From: Breviolum minutum Mf 1.05b.01
Lineage: Eukaryota > Sar > Dinophyceae > Suessiales > Symbiodiniaceae
Direction of reading: 5' to 3'
NCBI GenBank assembly: GCA_000507305.1
Contig: DF239242.1
Span: 206,431-270,430 of the forward strand
DNA: 64,000 bases
Positions within the stretch are counted from its first letter, which is position 1. The number at the start of each line of letters is the position of its first letter. This document shows positions 43,890 to 54,059 of the stretch, piece after piece. A program made the position numbers and the translations under genes. Under the pieces are notes generated by a model. It worked only from the letters and a program-made list of their open reading frames with translations, ran no database searches and was not told where the DNA came from.

Positions 43890-44800
43890 CCTTATAGGCT
43901 TTCACACCGAATTTGGCCACATTGATTACAAAAATCACACGCCTCAATGGCTTCCACCCTGACCAATCAACGTGGGGGTGATGGATAGATATCTAAATGT
44001 ACTATATATATTTAAAAAAAAGGAATACAGTATATATTTTCTATTTATTCAATTTATATGTACACTTCAGAACCTTGCTGCTCTTTTGACCTGAGCATTC
44101 CTTCAATTTGAGTCTTGTGCTCAACCACTGTACCAGTCATTAGTCATTGAAACGTCAACGTTGAACCAACAGTGGCCATCAGCTAGGGTGGCTCCAACCC
44201 ACCCTGCAGCATCTGTGTGTTTCAGCAAATCAGTACCCACGTGCAGCTAGCAAAGGCCAGTTGCATGTGCAGAAGCCTGAACACGATAAACATAATCATA
44301 GGTATCAAATCATATAAAAAACAAAAATAGACCTTTCACCAGTCATGTGTTTTTTATCATCTTAATAAAAAACAAGGAGCTTCTGCCCATCTGGCTAAAC
44401 TGAGTTCCTCATTGCGCTATGTACAATGCCCGATGGCCGTTCATATCTGGCTATAGATCTCATACCACGAGTTGCCTTGGTTTGGATCCAGGAATCTCAT
44501 CTGCATCATCCGGGTCCCACGGGAAACAAATGTGAAAATACCAGAATGATTACCAAATGTCAATATCAACCTGCTTGCGATTAAACAACATGTTGGAAAT
44601 GAACCATTCCATTTCAGGAAAGAAACATAATCAACTGATTACTGGGACAAAAATGAAACTCGTCCGCTATGTGGTCGCCGAATATTGAAAGATTGGAAGC
44701 TGCTCCGGAAGATCCTGGAAGTGACTATTACCGTGTCCCGTGTACCATCCAATGGTGGGAAAATATCACACCAGATTCAAAGAATCGATGTATATATATA
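43890..44800. other. No supported gene
   Basis: AT-rich, with TA runs near 44003-44050 and 44790. No exon seen. Confidence 0.45.
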
Positions 44801-44882
44801 TATAAATGTTGAATATCTGTTTCAACTTGTTCCCAACTAGGCTATTTTTTGTTTTTTCGTTTTACACTCCTTGCATACCAGG

Positions 44883-44987
44883 CTACTCAGCAGCCAATGA
44901 TGCCCATAGATCATCCACACTTCGATTGAGCCCTGCCTCCCCGAGCAGCTCTGCCGTCAAAAAGCGCGCATTTAAAACAATGAGATC
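44883..44987 (-). CDS. Terminal exon, unknown
   Basis: From TGACGCCAG: DLIVLNARFLTAELLGEAGL, NRSVDDLWASLAAE-stop. Phase 0, regular amphipathic composition. The plus strand is also open but lower in coding signals. No family. Confidence 0.55.
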   Translation of the reverse strand, partial: DLIVLNARFLTAELLGEAGLNRSVDDLWASLAAE

Positions 44988-45546
44988 CTGGCGTCAGTTG
45001 GTCAGTGTCAAAACAAGGAGAGTGGTGTATATACATGAACTTAAATATAAATAGAAAAAATAAATATAATAATATATATATATATATTCTTTAATTTATA
45101 TTTATAGGTACAGGCTGCCTATGGTAGTCTGTTGGTCTTACAAATTTGTTGCAAAAACACAACAATGATTTTCTACTTCCATGAGTCGATTTTTTTCACT
45201 TTGGTGACGTGCCAAATTTGACAGGCTTCAAATTGCCATCATATGATTGTCTTCCTAAGGTGATGGGTCAAGCGGACTCCTAAAGCGTTTAGAAAAAACG
45301 GGGAATAAAAATGAAGAAAAAACTCCTGTACTGTATGAACTAAGAATGAAAATTACGGTACTGTTAATGTTTTTAATGTCTAAGGAAACCAAATTGAACC
45401 ATATTAAACCCACTATTGACTCTTTTGAGACTCCCGCCTGCAAACCGGAATTCGGAAGAAAACTCTCAGCCAAACCAACGTCGGTTGCCCAACTTCTCCA
45501 CGTGTCCCCACCTCGAAAAGGGTGACACGTAGTTGAGGTTCCTTAC

Positions 45547-45610
45547 CTTCGCTTAGACCAAGCGCTTGATCCACCCAGAACTTGCTGAGCTTCCGCAAAA
45601 CCATCGAGGC
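45547..45610 (-). CDS. Internal exon, unknown
   Basis: From ATCCATAG to AAGCGAAG|GTAAGG: LDGFAEAQQVLGGSSAWSK. Strong donor. It probably belongs with the terminal exon at 44883-44987 via another exon. Confidence 0.45.
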
Positions 45611-45760
45611 CTATGGATGCGGTTTCAAACAAGTGGTGCCAAGTCTTTTGTTGTCAGGAGGAAGGTGTAAACAAACATCATAACATGAGCACGATAGAAT
45701 GAGCTTTGACGTCAGTATCCTGTGATGATCACATACCTGGTTGAGCTACAAATATGAAAA

Positions 45761-45888
45761 CTATTGTTACCACGGTCCCAAGCCCATATACCGCTAAGCA
45801 GCTCCTTTTTCCCTTGAGCCACTAAGCACAGTACGTTGCATGTCAGGGTGTACATGTGGGTATGCCCGAGTGGTGATGAATAACAACA
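45761..45888 (+). repeat. Left direct repeat of the 45.8-48.5 kb unit
   Basis: Same sequence and orientation as 48361-48467, with an extra segment containing ACCGCTAAGCAGCTCC. Confidence 0.85.
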
Positions 45889-46149
45889 CCCCCCTCTTCG
45901 AGGAGAAATGTCCGATGAAGTCTATACAATCACCCGGGCAGACAAAGGAAAGGTTGTGAATTCAAAGTTGAATTCTATCAAAACAATGCATACGGCTTAA
46001 ATTGAACTAAAGCTTTTCCAGCAGCTATCAATACAGACCACCACTGAAAGATCCGGTGTTTCCTCTTTTGACCTTCAACATGCATTTGACACCAATTGAA
46101 TGGATGCAGCTCGAGACATTGCACGGCTACACCCATTGGTGCGCTACCT

Positions 46150-46330
46150 AGTAGAATTTTTGGTTATAACTTGGTTATTACTTGGTTATTACAAATGTGC
46201 TATTTATAACTTGGTTCACCAAGTTAGCGAAAAAAACAACTAACTTGAAATCGAGTTTTAAAGAAAGCCAATCTGAATCACGCCTAACTTGTAACCAAGT
46301 TAGCTACAAGTTAGTTGTGTAAAAACTTAA
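46150..46330. repeat. Cluster of AACTTGGTT inverted repeats
   Basis: TAACTTGGTTATTACTTGGTT and its reverse form AACCAAGTTAGCTACAAGTTAG recur in both orientations. This could be the terminus of another small element. Confidence 0.45.
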
Positions 46331-46507
46331 CTATTTATGTTTTCTATTAAACAAATTCCATTATTTGGCATTTGAATTTGCAATTGAATTTGGCATTTGG
46401 CATTAAATTAAATATTTAGCATTTGAATTTGCATTAAGGATTTCATTTTGAAATTGCAGTCGGATAGCTTTTTTCTACATGCATGAATCAATTTTAACCA
46501 GAAACCA

Positions 46508-46903
46508 TTGACATTGCAGATTTTTTTGGTTCAAGTCATCAACATTGTAAAAACAATGGTAGTCGATGCTATCATGAAACCACCTTCATTTGAAGGTGGT
46601 CGAAGGTTTGTTTTGAGAGCCATGGTGCAAACAAAAAGGCAAACTTTAAACTTTGCAGATCCTGTGGTGCAAAAGCAGCAAATGATCTTGAAATCTTTAC
46701 CTGGTGTATTTGATGGCATCAGTTTCTTGCATTTTTGTTTAGTTCAAAGCACTGATTTTGCTATTTACCTTTTGCAAATGGATTCAATCAAATTCCTTTT
46801 TCTATGAAACAGCCAAGGACATGGATTCTGCAAGGATTTGAGCTATTCGTTGCCGAGAAGAATTGCGTCGAAGGGGCTTGCCAGTACCATTGATTTGCAA
46901 ATG
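46508..46903 (+). pseudogene. ORF pair with ATGA junction inside the direct-repeat unit
   Basis: The frame 46508-46807 (MVQTKRQTLNFADPVVQKQQ, MILKSLPGVFDGISFLHF) stops at TGA 46805-46807. A second frame begins with an ATG overlapping that stop (46804) and reads MKQPRTWILQGFELFVAEKN, then CVEGACQYH-stop. The sense continues across, suggesting either a one-base indel in one former gene or coupled ORFs. No known family. Confidence 0.4.
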
Positions 46904-47501
46904 ATTGCCTATATGCATCTACATGCATGTGATGGCAAAATTATTTAATTATATGTGCAATCATTAATTCATCCAGCCACTAATCTTCGCAGATCCAATG
47001 CAAAAAAAGTGCTGCATTGGAAGTGAATTAGGATTGTGATTTGCATTTTTGCACATTGCATTTTTTGCACAATATGATTTTTTCAATTGATGCATTTGAC
47101 AGTGTAATTTTACAATGTAAATAAATTGACAAAAAAACAAAATGTGATGTTGAAGCAATTGTTGAAATCTTCAGAACAATTTTTGTCAAGATTTGGCTTC
47201 ATGTTATCATTATTATTTTTAAATCAAATCAATTCATCATGGATTGCATTGTTCACCCATTGTTTTTTTTGATGGAGTGGATGACATTATATTTAGAATT
47301 GTCAGTAAAGTACATGAGATGCATGTTTCCCATTTCTTTTGTGTTTGACTGTTGCCATTTTTCCAGATTTTGAAAATCAAAACATTGGAGGTGATTGCAT
47401 TGAAATCAGCTAATGAATTGTCATTCCAAATTCAATGGAATTTGCTCTGATTGTATTTTTTTGACCTTTGGAAACCTTACCCTGATTGTAGATTCACCGC
47501 C

Positions 47502-47807
47502 ATGGATTTTGATTTGGATGCCAAAAGGGCATTGCAGGATTTTTCCTCACTTCATCAATGTTTGAAACCTACGATTTGGCAGACTATTCGGAATTCTTCA
47601 CCCTACGAAAAGGAGAAGGAAATCATTGACTATGCCTTGGATCTTGGACTTCGATGTCCAAATGGTGCTACTATTCAATGCATGACTGGATTGATTCATT
47701 TGGTGAACATGAAATCTTTGAGCCCAGGTGAACTTTATGTTCATCAAAGAAAATATCTATGTCATTTCGATCAACAAGGATTGCAGTGGAATAACAGATT
47801 GGGATGA
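47502..47807 (+). CDS. ORF in a strong start context, unknown
   Basis: ACCGCCATGG at the start is an ideal Kozak-like context. It follows GATTGTAG, which could also be an acceptor. 101 codons: MDFDLDAKRALQDFSSLHQC, LKPTIWQTIRNSSPYEKEKE, then a Cys-containing part to LQWNNRLG-stop. The stop overlaps another ATG (47804) that opens MTKDLIKFLGPEIVDGSPCQ, IPLHEWAN-stop, in the same ATGA arrangement as at 46804. Family unknown. Confidence 0.5.
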   Translation: MDFDLDAKRALQDFSSLHQCLKPTIWQTIRNSSPYEKEKEIIDYALDLGLRCPNGATIQCMTGLIHLVNMKSLSPGELYVHQRKYLCHFDQQGLQWNNRLG

Positions 47808-47919
47808 CCAAAGATTTGATCAAGTTTTTGGGTCCAGAAATTGTTGATGGATCTCCTTGTCAAATCCCATTGCATGAGTGGGCAAATTAAATGTCCAAAA
47901 TTCCTGTGAGGCTGACCCA

Positions 47920-48330
47920 TCACAAGGTGCAGTCACGGAATGAAACTGCGCCCACTTCTATTCTCCTAATCTCATTACTGTAGTGACTATTCATTGTTGC
48001 CTCAACCTCTTCGACACGTGTCCTATGGGCTGTTTCCGCAAGCTGCTCTACGACTGCAATGGGTGTTCCCGTATTCATGCTGATCGTGTTGATCTGTTGG
48101 GCGAACTGCAATCTGGCAAGCTCTGTACCGGCTACCCCAAATTGGTTGACTCTTTGCAACATCGCATTAGTATTTGGAAGAAGATTCTGCATTGGCACTT
48201 GCGGGAAATTTGGCCTAGGCATTGACGATACACTATGGCCTGCCATCGGAATATTGGCGATTGACAATCCATCAACTGGGAACGCTTGCTCACTTGGCAC
48301 CAGTTCAGTATCAGCATCACTACCATCCAT
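47920..48330 (-). CDS. ORF next to the right direct repeat
   Basis: ATG 31 nt inside the right repeat opens a 136-codon frame: MDGSDADTELVPSEQAFPVD, GLSIANIPMAGHSVSSMPRP, a Pro/Gln/Asn-rich middle, then a helical end (AETAHRTRVEEVEATMNSHY). Size and position directly inside a terminal repeat recall a gag-like first ORF, but no zinc knuckle is present. Transcription would run opposite to the 46.5-47.9 kb ORFs. Confidence 0.45.
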   Translation of the reverse strand: MDGSDADTELVPSEQAFPVDGLSIANIPMAGHSVSSMPRPNFPQVPMQNLLPNTNAMLQRVNQFGVAGTELARLQFAQQINTISMNTGTPIAVVEQLAETAHRTRVEEVEATMNSHYSNEIRRIEVGAVSFRDCTL

Positions 48331-48360
48331 GGCTTAGCTAGAGACGTTACGGCTGATAAC

Positions 48361-48467
48361 CTATTGTTACCACGGTCCCAAGCCCATTCCCTTGAGCCAC
48401 TAAGCAACAGTACGTTGCATGTCAGGGTGTGCATGTGGGTATGCCCGAGTGGTGATGAATAACAACA
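48361..48467 (+). repeat. Right direct repeat of the 45.8-48.5 kb unit
   Basis: See 45761-45888. Confidence 0.85.
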
Positions 48468-48557
48468 AAAACACATATAATGCATACGTTTTATGGTTTG
48501 TTCTCAATGACCCACTAGACTGGCTCATGGACTACGGTCTAATCTCAGGGATTAGGC

Positions 48558-48663
48558 CAAGTTGCAATCGTTGGGGCATAGAAGTCCTTCTGGGAGTGAG
48601 GCATTCGAGAAGTGGCAATTTGCATGTACATGCCCTTGGCCCTGTCCACAAGTGGATAGTATC
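48558..48663 (-). CDS. Exon, unknown protein
   Basis: From TTCTACCAAG: YYPLVDRAKGMYMQIATSRM, PHSQKDFYAPTIATW. It joins in phase (shared Gly codon) to the upstream exon 48838-48918. The 3' boundary (ACTTG|GCCTAA, a GC donor) is tentative. Convincing coding composition. Family not recognised. Confidence 0.6.
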
Positions 48664-48837
48664 CTTGGTAGAAACATGAGAAATGACATCTGGGTGATAA
48701 ACATTTTCTAACATATTGATTAGATGAAGAGATGGGATGACAGCATATGATGCCTCACATACATGTCTGGTCGCTAGTAGAGAGATGATCCCAGCAGTTG
48801 TTGTTCAAAAACTACAGAGGTGAGTGTCCAAAGAGAC

Positions 48838-48918
48838 CGGCATCCATGTGGATGTTTGCTTCTTTGCACTTCTCCGTGAAGTTGGACATCTTCGGAGGAA
48901 AACATTCAAAGTAGTTGC
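48838..48918 (-). CDS. Exon, unknown protein
   Basis: From ATCTAAG to GATGCCG|GTCTCT: NYFECFPPKMSNFTEKCKEA, NIHMDA. In phase with the exon at 48558-48663. It lies within the PFP-like locus but does not align with PFP. Confidence 0.58.
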
Positions 48919-48952
48919 CTTAGATTGCTTGTTGAATAGCACCAAAAAATGA

Positions 48953-49107
48953 GACAAGTACGACACGACAAAGAAACGACGAGAAGAAGAACCACGAGTA
49001 CAACAAGAACAACAAAAAGGAACAACAAGAACTGAACAACAACAAGAAGAACAAAAACAAGCAACAAACAAAGCAAATCAACACCACCACCAAGAACAAC
49101 AACACAT

Positions 49108-49165
<58 letters not shown>

Positions 49166-49186
49166 CCACAACGACAACGGCAACGG

Positions 49187-49226
<40 letters not shown>

Positions 49227-49278
49227 AACAACCACAACCACAACAACCACAACCACAACCACAACCACAACAACAACC

Positions 49279-49335
<57 letters not shown>

Positions 49336-49423
49336 TCGCCAACAGCACCAACACCTTTTCACTTGGCTTGGTTCTGAAGCTTTGGGTCGGTTAAAAATGT
49401 CATCTTATCATCTCCCTACCTGA
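48953..49423 (+). CDS. Second poly-glutamine ORF (plus strand)
   Basis: One plus frame is open for 157 codons: KKRREEEPRVQQEQQKGTTR, TEQQQEEQKQATNKANQHHH, a long Q tract with alternating CGA (QRQRQR) and CCA (QPQPQ) parts, then RQQHQHLFTWLGSEALGR and a stop at 49423. No ATG; an exon would need an acceptor near 48953. It overlaps the donor of the minus exon at 49420-49527. Confidence 0.35.
49018..49345. repeat. (CAA/CGA/CCA)n triplet array
   Basis: Imperfect CAA repeats with long blocks of alternating CAACGA. Confidence 0.9.
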
Positions 49424-49527
49424 TTCCCTTGAAGTTTTCCAAAACAACGAAGACGCCCCTTGACGCCGGGAGCACAGAAGGAATAATGCCCCAAGAGGGT
49501 CACCAGAAAGGAACTTGCGTTGGACAC
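49420..49527 (-). CDS. Exon, unknown
   Basis: From ATGTCAG to GAATCAG|GTAGGG, 36 codons in phase 0: VSNASSFLVTLLGHYSFCAP, GVKGRLRCFGKLQGNQ. A second frame is open too (MSGVQRKFLSGDPLGALFLL). Strong splice signals; frame uncertain. Confidence 0.45.
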
Positions 49528-49856
49528 CTGACATGGCTGGACATGTCTTCAGGCAAAGGTGTTGGATGACATTGGCCCAAGTTAGGCCATTTGTTCTTGG
49601 CGAGCCAAGAAGGATAGGTGTCACGGTGTCACTGTTACATCATTCTGGAATGTGGAAATGCCTGACAATTCAGAAAGGCAACACTGTACGTAAAGCTATT
49701 ATTCGAACACTCCATAATCCTGCTGCAAAAGAACCTTCTGAAAAAGGAAGCTCATCTTCAAGTCCCCACGTTTCAGGTGCTTCCACTAGTTGTAAGCATT
49801 GTTCATTGTTCGTACCCAAGTCAGGGGACCAAAAGGAGTTTGCCACCTACCTGTAC

Positions 49857-50103
49857 CTGGAGTTTGGGTCCAACAACGGCGCCTTCACATGGTGTGCTAA
49901 GTAGTCTCGTTCCATTTCAAAGGAGACCCAGCTTGGAATCAACTTGTTTGCCACATAAGCCTGTAGGATCCGATCATAGTCCTGGATGCAGATTCGGCGT
50001 TGCGGTACATTTGCCGTTTCGGGGGATTTTTGTTGGAGTTCCTGCAACGTGGCTGGCATTAACATGAGACAAGTGTGTCTCAGTGAGGCGGCAAGGTTTT
50101 CCT
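49857..50103 (-). CDS. Long internal exon, unknown
   Basis: From TTCATGCAG to AACTCCAG|GTACAG, 247 nt: ENLAASLRHTCLMLMPATLQ, ELQQKSPETANVPQRRICIQ, DYDRILQAYVANKLIPSWVS, FEMERDYLAHHVKAPLLDPN. Good signals and length. I considered the PFP segment LP..IQ.QLL..RDPHGNVQVS, but a better match for that region exists at 36.3 kb, so I leave it unnamed. Confidence 0.62.
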
Positions 50104-50836
50104 CTGCATGAAGGACACAAAAAAACAATTGATGACAATAAATGAATGAGCCTATGTTTCCATATCTGATTTGATGGTCAACTAGCTGGTTTCATCAAAT
50201 GTGATGGACCCAGGACTCTGGCGACTTTTACAACGCACATGATATATTTACATCTTGCATACAAAACACGGATCCCGAAACACCATCATTCACCCAAATG
50301 TACTAATCATGATCACATCATATCACAAATATCAACTAACACCCTTTACGCCAACAACCTACCATTCAATATATTCACTATCATGAAAAACTTACCCCAA
50401 ACCAACCATCCATTTGCCAACCATCCAGTTGCCAACCTCCGGAGTGGTCATCATATTACCTGCTAAACCTGGATTTGCACCTCCCAGCCACTCTGTTGAC
50501 CTGACAATTGTGGGATGAAAACGGGGAGTTTTAGTGGAGGGGGAAGAAACCAAAAAAAGAACGTCTTCCTTTAAAAAAACGTAGGGTTTTTGTATGAGAT
50601 ATGATTTGAAAACTGCCTCATCTCATTTTTTGGGGATGCACCTGGAAAAGTGTTGTTTTTTGTTGACATGCTCTGAGGGATGTGGAATTTAAAAGTGATG
50701 ATCCTGACATGCGGTACGTCGAATGGAAGTTTTACTGCTGGAGCTTCATATGATCTAAACTATCTAGACATATCTAAACTCCAAACTAGCCTGGGTGGAA
50801 TTTTGCAACTGACATCACACCATCCTTAGCATATGA

Positions 50837-51121
50837 GTGGACCAGCTTCCCCCTACTTCAATTTTGCTGTCCACTTGGAAGCTCAATTTTCATGGGTGGC
50901 GGGATGGGAAAATCATAAACGAGGGTGCTTATCTTCAAACATGTTCCCCTGAATTGCAATTGTCCAGTTTGACATTGAGGAGTTTTTCTCTTAAAGGGAG
51001 GGCCTATCGTTTGACTGTGTGTTTTGTGGATTTGCCACAACAAATATGTTCAACACTACCTCCTAAATTCCTCGTGGCACATTTTGACCATGGGTCTTTT
51101 TCCAAGACACTTCAACTGTAA
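50837..51121 (+). CDS. Possible plus-strand ORF/exon
   Basis: Frame KLNFHGWRDGKIINEGAYLQ, TCSPELQLSSLTLRSFSLKG, then VCFVDLPQQICSTLPPKFLV, to a stop at 51121. Splice sites not resolved. Confidence 0.35.
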   Translation: MDQLPPTSILLSTWKLNFHGWRDGKIINEGAYLQTCSPELQLSSLTLRSFSLKGRAYRLTVCFVDLPQQICSTLPPKFLVAHFDHGSFSKTLQL

Positions 51122-51670
51122 CGGCCGGATGAGATACTTATCAAGCATCCTTGGTGTCCAAAACATCCCAAGAACCACGGAATCACCAGTGAAGCCAGGT
51201 TTGTTAAGGGTTCACATCCGCATACGATTCAACGGTCACTGGTGGTTTCAACGCAATGGTTGGATCAGGGAACTGACATATCCCACCTATGGAAGAGGAA
51301 AATCATCCGGACCCAACTGCCTTTAAAGGGGATATGCTAGTTCCCTGGAGGGCAAAACCATACTATCTATGGTAATGTTTCATCAACCCGGAAGCATCCC
51401 GATCATTTTGCCGCATTAGGGATCGGTCAAGTGATGTGTACATACAGGTTGAACCAAATTAAGAGACCCATTGCAAAAAAGTACCACCAAGTTCGTATAA
51501 CGTTTTTTTTTTCCATGCGTTTGTCGTTTGTTTTCATTATTTCTTGTGGGTGGGTCTAATTCCATCCATCAATTGTTTGGTTTATACGAGGCTCTTGTTC
51601 ATCTGAAAGAACAGTACGTATTCGGGTCAACCAACTGAAACAACATGCCACTAAGAACTCTTCTTATACG

Positions 51671-51786
51671 ACACTGCCTGCAACTAATAGTCACATAGCC
51701 CCTGAAAATGAATGGTTGGAAGACTACTTTCCTTTTGGAACGGCCTTCTTTTCGGGGCAAATTGTCAGTTTTATAAGGAGGGTACA
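51671..51786. mobile_element. Inverted-repeat element, family A, diverged copy
   Basis: ACATAGCCCCTGAAAATGAA, GGTTGGAAGACTACTTTCC, TTTTGGAACGGCC and CAGTTTTATAAGGAGGGTAC match the family A core and right arm. Confidence 0.6.
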
Positions 51787-51813
51787 ATTTCCAGCTCAAA
51801 CCTTACATCAAGT

Positions 51814-51945
51814 TCAAAGCCAAAGCATCTCTTGCGTGGAGATCCCAGCTGCACTTGCTGCCATCGCACCAGCTACTTGAAGGTGAAAGGAGTTGTATGA
51901 CCAAGTAGTGCCAGGTTCAAATTCAAAAGGTGCTTGCCTCACAAA
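51814..51945 (-). CDS. Beta-lactamase-fold serine hydrolase-like exon
   Basis: From TGTGTGGCAG: FVRQAPFEFEPGTTWSYNSF, HLQVAGAMAASAAGISTQEM, LWL-stop. F-E-P-G-T-x-W-x-Y-[NS] with a following L/V-x-G helix and S-G/A-x-S is the classic segment around the Tyr-x-Asn motif of the serine beta-lactamase/esterase family (PF00144 type). The donor is not clear. The catalytic Ser-x-x-Lys exon was not found. It lies inside the PFP-like locus on the same strand. Confidence 0.55.
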   Translation of the reverse strand, partial: FVRQAPFEFEPGTTWSYNSFHLQVAGAMAASAAGISTQEMLWL

Positions 51946-52328
51946 CTGCCACACAGGGTATATACTGGGAAGGATCACATATCCCCTATTGGAAACGGTA
52001 GTTGTGAAGATGATGTTCGTTTTGACAAGGTGGTATATGTTCCCTGGAGGGTACTTCATCAATTCAATCACGTGATGTTCATTCATGTCATGACACTGGC
52101 AGCAAAACCTGCAAAATCTATGTGACGATTGGCAGCAAAAATGTGGGTTCATCCACTGATGTCATGAATTTGCTGATGATTTTGGGACTCCTTTCAAGAG
52201 CTTCCTTCTTAAAATGGGAAACATATCCATAACCTTCCAGTTCTCAAAACCATCCCCCGACATCATGAGCCTAGTGGATCTTAGTTCACCATTCATCATC
52301 TTTCACATGACATGCCTCCTTTTCTCAC

Positions 52329-52354
52329 CGGATCATCTAAAGATATGCTCGAAG
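52329..52354 (-). CDS. Micro-exon of the serine hydrolase-like gene
   Basis: From TACGGCAG to GATCCG|GTGAGA, 26 nt: SSISLDDP. It matches the G.LSLDDPV segment that follows the SxxK region in beta-lactamase-fold hydrolases and precedes the 51814-51945 block in the right order. Very short, so tentative. Confidence 0.35.
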
Positions 52355-52477
52355 CTGCCGTATCAATGTGTATAGTGAAAACTGCACATTTACATATGCA
52401 TGCAGTTTGAATATCAAAATCTTTAACACTTTAAATCACTTTAACAATCTTAACAGGTTCATTTTCCATAGTTCTGC

Positions 52478-52728
52478 TTTCAGAGTGGACTGTTCAACCT
52501 TTCGTAAATCTCTTCCAACTAGGCTTGTTTTTTGGTCAGTTGCTGGTAGATCTCTTTGGCACACGCCTGGCGCTAGTGGCGTGGCGTGTGCAACGAGTGT
52601 GTGAAATTTTGTATGGCAGCCTTTCAACAGAAAGCCATGCAGCCATGGATTTCAAAAAAACACATGCAGTAAAAAAACACATCATAAAAAACTTGCTGCA
52701 AACCTTTGAATTGACAATTTTAAATTGA
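52478..52728 (+). CDS. Possible plus-strand ORF
   Basis: Open frame with LFFGQLLVDLFGTRLALVAW, RVQRVCEILYGSLSTESHAA, to a stop at 52728. Hydrophobic. No splice support. Confidence 0.28.
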
Positions 52729-53329
52729 TGCTGCTGCTGAGATGATGATGGAAGTGTTACCAGGTAGCAATATGAGTAGCAATGAGGATATCACTCGCTC
52801 TTTTGCCATCACCCCTGTATTTATTTCCATCCAAAGGCATCATGTACGTTACAATCGCAATTTACTTATGACCTATGTTTGGCCTTGGGCGGCAATTCCG
52901 CCCCTCATTGGTCTTTAGTACGGCATATGGTTACATCCAAATTACAGTGAATCAGTCTAAATGATTATTCTTACAATCCACCTGGCGCCCACCTGACATA
53001 TATTTTTATTTACCTCAACATATACACAATGTATATCTCTTACATTTGTAAATAAATGTACAGATTACCAAATATAGATGGATAAATACTACGAGTACCT
53101 TTCTATACACACTTAAACGTTTGAATCCCACCTTTCCTTCCCCCTAGCCTCAGGTGTATAACTAGAAGAATTGGAGGCACCGAGACATGGAACAAAGCCA
53201 GAAGCATCAGGCCAATAGAAACCACTGGTGAAGGATAACAAGTGACGTAAAGTCACCTTGATATTTCGTCTTTTTTTGAGAGACTTTGTGGGTGTTTTTT
53301 TTTTGGGGGGGGGGAGGGGCTTGCTGATG

Positions 53330-53488
53330 TTAACATTTGTGATATGGCAGTGCATGTTTTTGTAATTTGGTGAAAATCCCAGAGAGGTTGAACCATTGGG
53401 AGCATGTTTTGGTTTCGTCTAAGAATGAGCTATTGAAAACTTGATGGAAATTGTTGATTTTGTAAGCGGCTTTTCCTGGTGTGGGCCA
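53330..53488 (-). CDS. Possible exon in the PFP-like locus
   Basis: After CAACGGCAG: WPTPGKAAYKINNFHQVFNS, SFLDETKTCSQWFNLSGIFT, KLQKHALPYHKC-stop. The plus strand is interrupted. It occupies the place of the PFP GKYYHF..LMGR region, but the match is weak and MGR is absent. Confidence 0.4.
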   Translation of the reverse strand, partial: WPTPGKAAYKINNFHQVFNSSFLDETKTCSQWFNLSGIFTKLQKHALPYHKC

Positions 53489-53639
53489 CTGCCGTTGAGT
53501 GAACCCAAAAATGACAAGTTGCACCAACCAAAACGGCATAAATCACAAACCACCTTAGCAAATCTGTAAAATCATGGGATAAATCATGGCATAAACCCCA
53601 TGAATCAACGGGATTCATAACCCACCAATGGAACCGCAT

Positions 53640-53800
53640 TTTCCAATGGTGAAATCCAACCGAGCTACTCGACTCCTAGGATCGCCAGGATGATTTGTCC
53701 ACCAACTCCAAATCTCCTTGGTCGGTTTGAAACCGACGACGGACCGTGGGATGGATTCAAGCCTGGCATGGGATGAGTCGCCCATCTCTTGGGATCCAAT
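53640..53800 (-). CDS. PFP-like exon (tentative VPKT / FDTA region)
   Basis: Minus frame IPRSVVGFKPTKEIWSWWTN, HPGDPRSRVARLDFTIGKCG, SIGG. VVGFKPT and LDFTIGKCGSIGG sit where PFP has VIGVPKT and FGFDTA.K..SE.IGN. Low identity. The plus strand is also open (CPPTPNLLGRFETDDGPWDG). Boundaries unknown. Confidence 0.35.
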
Positions 53801-54059
53801 TTTGTTGAAACAATGTTTGATGGTAAATAAAAGCTTCATAGATTTGGATTCAAGTCAATGTCATGTTTCGTGTTGCTTTTTTTTTCAAGTAAGGTGGATA
53901 AGGGGGAACATACACCAAATGTTCCAATACGGAATACATGTTGATTTAAGGGTCCAGGTTTTATTGTTACAGTGGCTGTTGAGTCTGAAAGGTATATATC
54001 CTCTGAATGGACTTCGTGCTCATTCACCAAAGATTTTTTTATATTTTTTTGCGCTCTAG

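Larger units (their letters stand above)
45761..48467. mobile_element. Unit flanked by ~110-130 bp direct repeats
   Basis: CTATTGTTACCACGGTCCCA..CCCTTGAGCCACTAAGC..GCATGTCAGGGTGT.CATGTGGGTATGCCCGAGTGGTGATGAATAACAAC occurs at 45761-45888 and 48361-48467, with a 21-22 nt insertion in the left copy. The enclosed 2.5 kb is more AT-rich than its surroundings and carries its own ORFs. It could be a retroelement remnant with short terminal repeats or a duplication bounded by an older repeat. No reverse transcriptase, integrase or transposase motif seen. Confidence 0.55.

Noticed and set aside
45761..48467. Calling the direct-repeat unit an LTR retrotransposon
   Set aside because: Repeats are very short, lack clear TG..CA ends, and no reverse transcriptase, protease, RNase H or integrase motif is visible.
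48906..49362. Minus-strand poly-Val, poly-Leu and poly-Cys frames
   Set aside because: Shadow frames of the CAA array.
49857..50103. PFP segment around HGNVQVS
   Set aside because: LMPATLQELQQK..ANVPQ..I has some resemblance, but it would duplicate the clearer match at 36.3 kb and lies out of order relative to ILIP at 39.8 kb.
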